DNA of 64,000 nucleotides from Maricaulis parjimensis (GTDB lineage Bacteria; Pseudomonadota; Alphaproteobacteria; Caulobacterales; Maricaulaceae): NCBI RefSeq assembly GCF_016817355.1, contig NZ_JADOTT010000002.1:242354-306353 (forward strand), in the 5' to 3' direction. The notes below the pieces were generated by a model, which saw only the letters and a program-made list of their open reading frames with translations, ran no database searches and was not told the origin of the DNA. Shown piece by piece: positions 1-7,191 of the stretch; positions within the stretch are counted from its first letter, which is position 1, and each line of letters begins with the position of its first letter. The position numbers and the translations under genes were made by a program.

Positions 1-2
1 CC

Positions 3-605
3 ATTGTCGAGGGCGCGCTGATCGTCTTTGCCGTCGTGCTCGGTTTCGTCGTCAATGAGTGGCGCGAGGATGTCGCTGACCGGCATGCGGCGCGTCAGGC
101 CATGGCGCGTGTGGCGGCGGAGATTCAGGGCAATATCGACCAGTTGGAAGCCGTGGTCGCCTATCATGAGAGCGCGACCGGCCGCATCGATGAACGGATT
201 GCCGAGATCGAGAGCGCCGAGCTGCCGGTCCAGGGCGTCATCTTCGACGAATTCCCCCGCATCCTGCCGCGCGGCGTCAATGCGCCGGGGCTGACGCGCT
301 TTGCCTGGGACCACGCCCAGGAGCATGGCCGGCTGGACGTTCTGCCCTATGAGATCGTGGCCGAGACGGCCCGCCTCTACGACATGCAGGAGGCGGGTGT
401 GGAATCGACCTGGCGGCAGATCGTGGAATTGCTGTTTGCCGGCCCGTCCGTCATGGAGCCGCATGATCTCGTGCCCAGCCTGCGTTTCACCCGGATCGGC
501 TTTACCGAACTGGCGGCCCAGGAGCGTTTCCTGATCGGCCAGTATCAGCGCCTGCTGGAGAAGCTGGAAGCAGCGGGGCTTGCGGCCCCGGCGGACGAAG
601 GCTGA
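3..605 (+). CDS. C-terminal part of an unrecognised membrane-anchored protein
   Basis: The reading frame is already open at the left edge of the window, so the true start lies outside it; the first codons seen encode a hydrophobic stretch (IVEGALIVFAVVLGFVV) that looks like the end or middle of an N-terminal membrane helix. It is followed by a charged, largely helical soluble region of about 180 residues that begins NEWRED. This layout (one N-terminal helix, then a helical domain with the sequence NEWR just after the membrane) is common among small alphaproteobacterial proteins of unknown function. An internal GTG at 36 could be mistaken for the start, but it would cut the helix. No catalytic motif is visible and I assign no function. 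Confidence 0.75.
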   Translation: MVEGALIVFAVVLGFVVNEWREDVADRHAARQAMARVAAEIQGNIDQLEAVVAYHESATGRIDERIAEIESAELPVQGVIFDEFPRILPRGVNAPGLTRFAWDHAQEHGRLDVLPYEIVAETARLYDMQEAGVESTWRQIVELLFAGPSVMEPHDLVPSLRFTRIGFTELAAQERFLIGQYQRLLEKLEAAGLAAPADEG

Positions 606-687
606 GCCGGCAGGCTTTCAACCCTGCCGCGCCATCATGCGAATTTCCGGTCTTGCGGGGTGAGGGCGGATTGCGTACCTCCATGAT

Positions 688-1449
688 ATGACACGCATCA
701 GACAGCTCGACGGCGTCCACAATTTCAGACACTTCCACGGCTATGACGCAGCCGATGGCGCCACAGTGCGCGAAGGTCTGTTCCGTTCCGGCCATCAAAG
801 CCGCGCCAGTGAGGCCGACCGGGCCCTGTTCGACGCGCTGGGGATCAAGGTGGTCGCGGATCTGCGCAAGCGCCGTGAACGGGATAATGAGCCCTTTGAC
901 TGGCCGGACCATGTCCGCGTGATTGCCTCGGATCAGGGCAATTCCGGCGAGCCGCCGCACCTGGCTTTCCTGCGCAAGGGCATCCACACGGAAGATGCCG
1001 TGCGGGACTATATGATGTCGGCCTATCGCCGTATCCCGATGGAAGCCTGCAATCAGGAAGTCTATCGCGAAGCCTACAAGGCGCTGGCGTCGGGCGAGGC
1101 GGATTCCGGCTTTCTCGTGCATTGCGCGGCCGGCAAGGACCGGACCGGGATTTTCTGCGCTCTTGTTCTCGATGAGCTGGGCGTAGCGCATGACGAAATC
1201 GTCGAGGACTATTTGCTGACCAACAAGGCGGTGAATTTCGACGAGATCATTCCGCGCATCCAGGAACGGGTCCGCTCCGAGGACGGTCAGCCCATGCCGG
1301 ATGCGATCATGCAGATCTTCCTGGGCGTGCAGGCCGATTATCTGGAAGAGGCTTTCCGCACGATGGGCTCGACCGATCAATACGTCACGGAACAGCTTGG
1401 TATCACCGAAGAGGAACGTCAGGCCCTGCGCCAGCGCTGGCTCGCCTGA
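688..1449 (+). CDS. Tyrosine-protein phosphatase (Y_phosphatase3 type)
   Basis: A 253-residue soluble protein with the signature HCAAGKDRTG, which fits the CX5R P-loop of protein tyrosine phosphatases: Cys146 would be the nucleophile and Arg152 the phosphate-binding arginine. The N-terminal part (NFRHFHGY ... LFRSG, then VVADLR) is characteristic of the bacterial family that hydrolyses phosphotyrosine and sometimes phosphoinositides. There is no signal peptide, so it is probably cytoplasmic. It ends 8 bases before pabB and may be transcribed with it, though no functional link is evident. The family is clear; the substrate is not. Confidence 0.85.
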   Translation: MTRIRQLDGVHNFRHFHGYDAADGATVREGLFRSGHQSRASEADRALFDALGIKVVADLRKRRERDNEPFDWPDHVRVIASDQGNSGEPPHLAFLRKGIHTEDAVRDYMMSAYRRIPMEACNQEVYREAYKALASGEADSGFLVHCAAGKDRTGIFCALVLDELGVAHDEIVEDYLLTNKAVNFDEIIPRIQERVRSEDGQPMPDAIMQIFLGVQADYLEEAFRTMGSTDQYVTEQLGITEEERQALRQRWLA

Positions 1450-1457
1450 ACCCTGTC

Positions 1458-2738
1458 ATGGCCAACCCCGTCCTGAGCCTGCCCTGGCGTGATCCGCTGG
1501 CGGCCTTTGCGCCCCTGTCCGGTGAGGCGCACGCCCTGCTCTTGCATGACGGACGCCAGGGACGGGCCCGTCTCTTTGCGCGGCCGGACGCCGTGTTCGA
1601 AGGCGAGGGGCGGGAGGCTTTCGAGGCCCTGGCGGCTTCGGCCCGCGATCATGACGCCCTGCACGCCGGACTGTTCGGCTATGATCTGGCGGCTGCGTTT
1701 GAACGCCTGCCGCACCTGGACCCGCGCTGGCCGCCCCTGAGTGTCGGACGCTATCCCGTCTGGGCTCGTTTCGATCGCGAAACGGACCGGATGGAGGTGT
1801 TTGCACCGGATAGGGCGCAGGCGGACGCCTTTCTCGCAGCGCTGGGTGAGGGGCGGTCAGCCCCGCCGGCGAGCGCGGCCGGAGCTGCGAGCTGGACGCC
1901 GCGCTGGTCGAAGGCGACCTATCTTGAGGCCGCTCACAAGGCCAAGGCCTATATTCGGGCCGGCGATGTCTTCCAGGTCAATCTTTCCCAGGGTTTCGAT
2001 GCCGAGCTGGCCGCCTCAGAGACGCCCTTCGGTGTCTTTGTTCGCCTCTGCGCGCAATCCCCGGCACCCCATGCTGCCTTCTTCCGGCTGGATGACGACC
2101 GGGTCGTGATGACGAATTCGCCGGAGCGCTTTGTCGAAGTGCGCGAGGGGCGGGTCGAGGCGCGGCCGATCAAGGGGACAAGGCCGCGTTCTGCGGACCC
2201 GGTGGAAGATGCGGCCCTGTCCGCGGAGCTGGAGGCCAGCACCAAGGACCGGGCGGAAAACCTGATGATCGTCGATCTGATGCGCAATGATCTCTCGCGC
2301 GTCTGCGCGGCCGGGAGTGTGAAAGTCCCGCGGCTTTGCGATGTCGAGACCTATGCCAATGTGCACCACCTGGTCTCTGTCGTGACTGGTGATCTGGCAC
2401 CGGAATGCGATGTCTATGACCTTCTCGGCGCGGCCTTTCCACCCGGATCGATCACGGGAGCGCCGAAAGTCCGGGCCATGGAAATCATTTCCGAACTCGA
2501 AGCCGAGCCCAGAGGGCCCTATTGTGGGGCCTTGGGTTGGATTGAGGGGAGACGGGCCATGGACCTCAACGTCATGATCCGCACAGCCGCGCTGCGGCGG
2601 CAGGCCGACGGGCATTGGCGCGCCAGCGTCCGGTCCGGTGGTGGCATCGTTGCGGATTCCGTTCCCGAAGCGGAATTCGATGAGACGCTGACCAAGGCAT
2701 CTGCTCTCAAACGGGCGCTGGGGGCGGGTGATGACTGA
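1458..2738 (+). CDS. pabB: Aminodeoxychorismate synthase component I
   Basis: A chorismate-binding enzyme of 426 residues. It carries PIKGTRPR with Lys239, the lysine that distinguishes PabB-type enzymes, followed by the conserved blocks DRAENLMIVDLMRNDLSRV, FPPGSITGAPK and SGGGIVADS. Together with a glutamine amidotransferase (PabA, not in this window) it converts chorismate to 4-amino-4-deoxychorismate for folate synthesis. The N-terminal third is the less conserved domain typical of PabB. Its end overlaps the start of pabC by 8 bases, which fits a two-gene operon doing consecutive steps. Anthranilate synthase TrpE is the main alternative, but the pabC neighbour and PIKGT motif favour PabB. 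Confidence 0.9.
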   Translation: MANPVLSLPWRDPLAAFAPLSGEAHALLLHDGRQGRARLFARPDAVFEGEGREAFEALAASARDHDALHAGLFGYDLAAAFERLPHLDPRWPPLSVGRYPVWARFDRETDRMEVFAPDRAQADAFLAALGEGRSAPPASAAGAASWTPRWSKATYLEAAHKAKAYIRAGDVFQVNLSQGFDAELAASETPFGVFVRLCAQSPAPHAAFFRLDDDRVVMTNSPERFVEVREGRVEARPIKGTRPRSADPVEDAALSAELEASTKDRAENLMIVDLMRNDLSRVCAAGSVKVPRLCDVETYANVHHLVSVVTGDLAPECDVYDLLGAAFPPGSITGAPKVRAMEIISELEAEPRGPYCGALGWIEGRRAMDLNVMIRTAALRRQADGHWRASVRSGGGIVADSVPEAEFDETLTKASALKRALGAGDD

Positions 2739-3537
2739 ACCGCAAGTCTGGCTCGATGGGCACTGGCTCGATGCCGGCGCGGCCAGCTGGCCTGCCGCCG
2801 ACCGGGGTGCGCTGCTGGGCGATGGCGTGTTCGAGACACTGCGCTGGCGCGAGGGGCAGGTGGAACGTCTGGACCGCCACATGGCCCGGTTGGAAACCGC
2901 CTGCACGGCTCTCGGCCTGGTGTGCCCGATCGATCAGGATCAGCTGGCGGAACTGGCGCAGGAAATCTGCGAGCGCAACACGCTTGCCGATGCGGCCTTG
3001 CGGCTGACCGTGACGGCCGGGATCGGCCCGCGGGGGCTGGACCGGGATCCGCGCGGCAAGCCCTCTGTCCTGCTCAGCGCCGCCGCCCGCACGGCCCCGC
3101 CGTCTTCCATTGCTCTGAAAACCAGTCAGATCCGGCGATCCCCGACCAGCCTGGCCGCGGCCCACAAGACGCTGGGTTACACAGACAATCTGGCGGCGAG
3201 ACGGGAAGCCCGGGATGCCGGGGCCGGCATGGCCCTGTTGATGGATACGGGCGGGTATCTGTCCGGTGCCGACTGCGCCAATCTTTTCTGGATGCGCTCG
3301 GGCACCTTGTTCACGCCGGGACTGGAATGTGCGGTCCTGCCGGGCACGGCCCGCGCGGCCATTCTGGATGCGGTCCCGGTCGAAACCGGGGCTTTTGGCC
3401 GCGAAGCCCTGACCGGGGCGGAATGCGTGTTTGTTACGAATGCACTGATGGGCGCCGTGCCGGTCTCCGCACTCGACGGCAAGGCCGTGGCGACGGGGTC
3501 GGGCATTCCCGGTTCGATCTGGGAAGTTCTGGACTAG
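2731..3537 (+). CDS. pabC: Aminodeoxychorismate lyase-type class IV aminotransferase
   Basis: A PLP-dependent class IV (branched-chain/D-amino acid transaminase fold) protein of 268 residues. The motif HKTLGYTDNL places the PLP lysine at residue 146, and the glycine-rich phosphate-binding region near LPGTARAAIL is present. Following pabB with an overlap, it most likely releases 4-aminobenzoate and pyruvate from aminodeoxychorismate. I chose ATG 2731; a GTG directly in front (2728) is equally placed. Its stop codon overlaps the stop of the convergent pseudopilin gene. A branched-chain or D-amino acid aminotransferase function cannot be excluded by sequence alone, but the context argues for PabC. 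Confidence 0.85.
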   Translation: MTEPQVWLDGHWLDAGAASWPAADRGALLGDGVFETLRWREGQVERLDRHMARLETACTALGLVCPIDQDQLAELAQEICERNTLADAALRLTVTAGIGPRGLDRDPRGKPSVLLSAAARTAPPSSIALKTSQIRRSPTSLAAAHKTLGYTDNLAARREARDAGAGMALLMDTGGYLSGADCANLFWMRSGTLFTPGLECAVLPGTARAAILDAVPVETGAFGREALTGAECVFVTNALMGAVPVSALDGKAVATGSGIPGSIWEVLD

Positions 3538-4085
3538 TTCCGGGAGACCACGATGGACCGGCGGGGGCGGAGATAGAAGACTTCGCTGATGTCGAATTCC
3601 GAAACGCCCAGCTGATCGAACATGGTGGAATACTGATAGTCCACTTCCACCATGATCACGGACCGGTTCCGTTCCAGAACGCCGTCCGGCATGGCGACAC
3701 TGCCACCTTCCGCGAGCGGTGAGGTGTTCAGCGCGTCACTCCAGGTCACTTCCACACTGTCATCGGGATTCATGAAGACGCTGGAGATGCGGATTTGCAG
3801 CGGATCCGTGGAGAAGGGGGCCACGATGACGGCGCCGGCATTGAGAATGTCGTTCATCTCGTCATCGGTGATGATGTCATCCTGGGCCACCAGATCGGCC
3901 AGCGCGCTCGACACGCTGGTGATCTTGCGGTCGATGGACAGGGCCAGGCTGACCTCGACGGCTCCCAGATAGAGCAGGATCATGAAGGGCGCGATGAGGG
4001 CGAACTCCACCGCGGACACGCCGCGCTGCTCGCGCCGGAAGCGGCGCCATGTATGTCCCAGCGCCCTAATCATCGAAGGGCTCAT
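3534..4085 (-). CDS. TadE-family pseudopilin (second of the pair)
   Basis: A 183-residue protein with a short basic N-terminus, then RGVSAVEFALIAPF and a membrane helix. The glycine followed five residues later by glutamate matches the TadE/TadF prepilin cleavage type (G before VSAVEFAL), so CpaA probably cleaves it. The rest is predicted to be exported. TadE and TadF are minor pseudopilins needed for Flp pilus assembly. It overlaps the upstream TadE gene by 20 bases, consistent with translational coupling. A second ATG at 4073 is possible; neither has a clear ribosome binding site. It lies convergent to pabC with overlapping stop codons. Confidence 0.8.
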   Translation of the reverse strand: MSPSMIRALGHTWRRFRREQRGVSAVEFALIAPFMILLYLGAVEVSLALSIDRKITSVSSALADLVAQDDIITDDEMNDILNAGAVIVAPFSTDPLQIRISSVFMNPDDSVEVTWSDALNTSPLAEGGSVAMPDGVLERNRSVIMVEVDYQYSTMFDQLGVSEFDISEVFYLRPRRSIVVSRN

Positions 4086-4617
4086 TGCGGAAGACGGTCG
4101 CGGCCGTGATCAGGCGCTGATTGCCTTCCATGTTCGACAGGGCAATGCCGAAATTCGGGGTCATCAGGGTCCAGCGATAGAAAACGCGGACCAGGACAAT
4201 GTCGCCGGCATCCCCCGGATCCCAGCCGAAATCGGATGTATCCATCTGGCCATTGCCATCGACCGGGCTGGTCTGGTCGACATCATTGAAGTCCTCGAAC
4301 ACCTGGACGTCGATTTCCAGGCGGTCGCAATCGCCGATCACGCCGATCCGGTCACAGACTTCCTGGCGGAAACCCGCCTGGGACATGCCGCCGCCCTGGA
4401 CCTGGCCGGTCCGGATCTGGCGTGCGGCTTCCAGAACGGCGTTTTCCAGCACGGTGCTGGTGAAGAAAACCGCCGCGATTTCGATCATCGCAAAAAGAAG
4501 GAAAAAGAAGGGGGCTGCGATCATGGCGAATTCGACCGCCGTCGCGCCCTTCTGGTCACGCCGAAGCCGGCGCCAGGGCGCCGGCTTGAAAACGGGTTTG
4601 AGACGCCCAAGGCGCAT
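4066..4617 (-). CDS. TadE-family pseudopilin (first of the pair)
   Basis: A 183-residue protein starting at the ATG at 4617, which has GAGGGG seven bases upstream; a longer in-frame extension to 4665 would run into the preceding gene and lacks such a site. Sequence KGATAVEFAMIAAPFFF gives the G-x4-E-F pseudopilin cleavage site followed by a membrane helix. The exported part is rich in Asp, with two cysteines (VCDRIGVIGDCDR) that could form a disulphide. Expected role: a minor pseudopilin of the Tad pilus. It is preceded by the pilus N-domain protein and overlaps its paralogue downstream, forming a leftward three-gene operon. Confidence 0.85.
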   Translation of the reverse strand: MRLGRLKPVFKPAPWRRLRRDQKGATAVEFAMIAAPFFFLLFAMIEIAAVFFTSTVLENAVLEAARQIRTGQVQGGGMSQAGFRQEVCDRIGVIGDCDRLEIDVQVFEDFNDVDQTSPVDGNGQMDTSDFGWDPGDAGDIVLVRVFYRWTLMTPNFGIALSNMEGNQRLITAATVFRNEPFDD

Positions 4618-4639
4618 GTTCAATCCCCTCGAGCGTGAC

Positions 4640-5110
4640 TTATTGCGGCATGCCGCCGGAATCATCGCCCGCCATGGCCTGGTCGGCGATGGAAAGGCGG
4701 TTGCGCTGCTGGTCGGTCAGGCCTTCCACGCGCGTCTGTTCATCACCCACGCGCGGAATGTCTTCACAGACATCACCACAGGACAGGGTGGCGCGGTCAG
4801 CACCGCGGAACAGGGCGACCTGGCCCTCCACCGGATTGCTCACCACAATCTCGCGCGAATAGATAACGCGGCCGATGCGGTCGATGGCGATCACATTGGT
4901 GCGGCCCTGCAGGCGGCCGGTCAGGATCAGGGTGCGGCCGTCATGCACGATGGCATCGGCAATCGAGGGATTGCCCACGACAACGGCAGAGGCATCGCCG
5001 GGCAGTCGGATGACCTGGGCGTGCTCGACAGCGAGGTCGATATCGCTGGCGGCTGCGGGGGCCATGAAAGCCAGGGCCAAGGTGAACGCGGCAGCTATCC
5101 GATTGATCAT
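4640..5110 (-). CDS. Pilus assembly protein with secretin N-terminal-like domain
   Basis: A 156-residue protein with an N-terminal signal peptide (MINRIAAAFTLALAFMAPAAAS). The mature part contains VIRLPGDASAVVVGNPSIADA and TNVIAIDRIGRVIYSREIVV, which match the 'pilus formation protein N-terminal' domain also found at the N-terminus of CpaC/RcpA secretins. Here it is a stand-alone periplasmic protein followed by an acidic, glutamine-rich tail with two cysteines. It may help or regulate secretin assembly. The ATG at 5110 has GGAG about ten bases upstream and gives a good signal peptide. It heads the leftward pseudopilin operon and is divergent from the flp pilin gene. Confidence 0.8.
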   Translation of the reverse strand: MINRIAAAFTLALAFMAPAAASDIDLAVEHAQVIRLPGDASAVVVGNPSIADAIVHDGRTLILTGRLQGRTNVIAIDRIGRVIYSREIVVSNPVEGQVALFRGADRATLSCGDVCEDIPRVGDEQTRVEGLTDQQRNRLSIADQAMAGDDSGGMPQ

Positions 5111-5391
5111 GGGGGCACTCCGTCCCGGTCGGCTGAACATGTGCCCAGTCTCGCGCGCGCGTCTGAATCTTTTATAAACGGCGCCGCATTTATTTGTTTT
5201 GTAATTTGCTTTTCAGTTGGTCGCTGTCGTTATCCGTTTTTTAACTATAGCGCACAAAGTGCAGCGTACAGATTTTGGTAACCACGTATTTTTACTAGAC
5301 CGAAATTGTTCTCGTGTTTGATGGGCATCGTTCAGGAGGGGTCGGGACGGATCGGCTCCTGATGGTGAGGTACCTACACGGGAGTTTAAAA
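5111..5391. promoter_or_regulatory. AT-rich divergent promoter region between pilus operons
   Basis: This 281-base gap separates the leftward pseudopilin operon from the rightward Flp pilin gene and is clearly more AT-rich than the flanking genes, notably around 5165-5260. At 5230-5245 there is TTAT, seven bases, then TTAAC, one mismatch from the CtrA box TTAA-N7-TTAAC, immediately followed by CTATAG, a possible -10 element. In Caulobacter the pilA pilin gene is under CtrA control, so this is a reasonable candidate, but it rests on a short motif. Promoters for both directions must lie here. Confidence 0.4.
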
Positions 5392-5550
5392 ATGAAAATG
5401 ATTTCTCGCTTCTTCAAAGACGAATCCGGCGCCACCGCTATCGAGTACGGCCTGATTGCCGCTCTCATCGCAGTTGTGATCATCGGTGCCGTGACCGCCC
5501 TCGGTACGGGCGTCAGCGACAACTTCAACACGGTTGCCGGCGCGCTCTAA
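5392..5550 (+). CDS. Flp-type IVb pilin
   Basis: The 52-residue precursor MKMISRFFKDESG/ATAIEYGL carries the Flp cleavage motif: a short basic leader ending in Gly13, then a mature pilin of about 39 residues with Glu5-Tyr6 and one hydrophobic helix. This is the major structural subunit of the Tad pilus, cleaved by CpaA and polymerised by the CpaF/TadBC platform. The start at 5392 has GGAG eight bases upstream; a second ATG at 5398 is possible, and the open frame continuing upstream to 5314 is not needed. It is followed by a strong terminator, so it can be made in excess over the machinery genes. Confidence 0.95.
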   Translation: MKMISRFFKDESGATAIEYGLIAALIAVVIIGAVTALGTGVSDNFNTVAGAL

Positions 5551-5576
5551 GCGAACCCGATACCGCGTAATGACGG

Positions 5577-5612
5577 AAAGGCCGCTCCCAACGGAGCGGC
5601 CTTTTTCGTTTT
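5577..5612 (+). terminator. Strong intrinsic terminator after the pilin gene
   Basis: A perfect 12-base-pair stem (AAAGGCCGCTCC with GGAGCGGCCTTT) closes a CAAC loop at 5589-5592 and is followed by TTCGTTTT. It lies 26 bases after the pilin stop codon and would separate pilin transcription from cpaA. Confidence 0.9.
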
Positions 5613-5694
5613 GGGGCTTTCACAGGTCACATCCGCGCCAACCGGATTTTAAACCCTCTGTGCTTTTCTTCGCGCACTTGAAGGGGGGACCGGA

Positions 5695-6192
5695 ATGGGC
5701 ACCGAAATCTTGATCGTGATCTTTGTCGGCCTGGTCAGCGCTGCGGCGCTGTCGGATGCGGTGCGTTTCATCATTCCCAACTGGCTGTGCGGCGTGATCG
5801 CCCTGGTCTTTCCCTTGGCCGCGTTGATGGCCGGGTTCAGCTGGCCGGTCTTCGGTTTCCATCTCCTGGCCGGTTTTCTCGGTCTTGTGGTCGGTTTTGC
5901 CCTGTTTGCGCCGGGCTGGATCGGGGGTGGCGATGCCAAAATGTTTGCCGCCGTCGCGATCTGGATGGGTTGGGATGCTTTTTACCCCTTCCTTTTGCAC
6001 ACGGTCCTGGCCGGTGGTGGTCTGGTTCTGATGCTGATCCTGTTGCGTCACGCCGCCCCTTTGGTGCGGGTGCCAAACGGCTGGACGTCCGAAACAGCCC
6101 TCGAAAAAGGGGCGCCGGTTCCTTACGGACTGGCCATCGCGGCGGGGGTTTTCTGGACCCTTCCGTCCACACCAATTTTCAGCAGTTTTTAG
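5695..6192 (+). CDS. cpaA: Prepilin peptidase CpaA/TadV
   Basis: An A24-family aspartic peptidase of the short Tad type, 165 residues and largely hydrophobic with about five membrane helices. The two catalytic aspartates are visible as D21 in LSDAVRFIIPN and D80 in GWIGGGDAK, the conserved GxGD motif. It lacks the N-methylase domain of PilD, as usual for CpaA. It should cleave the Flp pilin and both TadE-type pseudopilins encoded nearby. The ATG has GAAGGGGGGA upstream. A 139-base gap separates it from cpaB. Confidence 0.9.
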   Translation: MGTEILIVIFVGLVSAAALSDAVRFIIPNWLCGVIALVFPLAALMAGFSWPVFGFHLLAGFLGLVVGFALFAPGWIGGGDAKMFAAVAIWMGWDAFYPFLLHTVLAGGGLVLMLILLRHAAPLVRVPNGWTSETALEKGAPVPYGLAIAAGVFWTLPSTPIFSSF

Positions 6193-6331
6193 GCGAAATT
6201 TTCAAGCGCTGCAGGCGAGTCGAAAAAACCGCCGCTTGAAACGCATTGTCTCAATAGCATTAACGCGACTTTGAGGAATTCAACGTCTCCTGTCGGACGT
6301 ATTCGTGCGTCCGAGAGGTTTGAGGCGTCCC

Positions 6332-7180
6332 ATGAACGCTGTCCGTATCGCTATCCTTGCTGCTGCCGCCATTGCGGCGATCGCGGTGGCCTTCTTTGTT
6401 CGCCAGGCCATGTCTGGCAATGAGGCGCCGCAAGTCGTCCAGGTACAGGAAGAACGACCGGCGGTCCGAATTCTCGCGGCTCGCAATGACTTGTCCATCG
6501 GTGCGCGGATCAGCGCTTCCGACCTGTACTGGCAGGCCTGGCCGGACGAGGCCGTCGCCCCGGGCTATGTCGTGGAAGGCCGCGGACAGGGTATCGAGGA
6601 TTTTGCCGGCTCGGTGGTTCGCGCCCCGATCAGCCAGAGCGAGCCGATCACCGGCCGCCGCCTGGTCCAGCCGGGCGATGCGGGCTTCATGGCCGCCGTC
6701 CTGACGCCGGGCATGCGCGCCGTGGCCGTGCCGATTTCTGCGGAAACCGGTGCAGGCGGCTTCATCCTGCCGAATGATCGCGTCGATGTAATCGTGTCCT
6801 TCGAAGAGGCGAGCGAAAGCCGCCGCGGTTCCGGCCGCAATTTCGTGGCCCGCACGATTGTCGAAAACACCCGCGTGCTGGCGATCGACCAGACCTATGG
6901 CGATGGCGAGGGCGAGGAAGTCGTGCTCGGCGAGACCGCCACCCTGGAATTGACGCCTGAACAGGCCCGCGCCGTTTCGCTGGCGGTCGCCCGCGGTGAG
7001 GTTCACCTCATCCTGCGCAGCCTGACCGACAATACGGCCGGTGGCCCGCAACTGGTCAGCGGCGGTGACGCCCTGCCGCAACCTTCCAGCCTGGACGAGC
7101 CGCGTGAAGGCCGTTCCAGCCATGTAACCCTGATCCGCTATGGCCGCGCCCAACAGGTTGCGCTGGCCGGAGACGAGTGA
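6332..7180 (+). CDS. cpaB: Flp pilus assembly protein CpaB/RcpC
   Basis: A 282-residue protein with an N-terminal membrane anchor (AVRIAILAAAAIAAIAVAFFV), then a SAF-like domain (VRILAARNDLSIGARISASDLYW) and the CpaB core with VLTPGMRAVAVPISAETGAGGFILPNDRVDVIV. RcpC/CpaB proteins sit in the periplasm and are thought to help gate or stabilise the outer membrane secretin. The ATG at 6332 has GAGGCG upstream; the open frame extends to a GTG at 6305 that I consider less likely. Its stop codon nearly abuts cpaC, the next pilus gene. Confidence 0.9.
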   Translation: MNAVRIAILAAAAIAAIAVAFFVRQAMSGNEAPQVVQVQEERPAVRILAARNDLSIGARISASDLYWQAWPDEAVAPGYVVEGRGQGIEDFAGSVVRAPISQSEPITGRRLVQPGDAGFMAAVLTPGMRAVAVPISAETGAGGFILPNDRVDVIVSFEEASESRRGSGRNFVARTIVENTRVLAIDQTYGDGEGEEVVLGETATLELTPEQARAVSLAVARGEVHLILRSLTDNTAGGPQLVSGGDALPQPSSLDEPREGRSSHVTLIRYGRAQQVALAGDE

Positions 7181-7191
7181 GGACTGACGCG

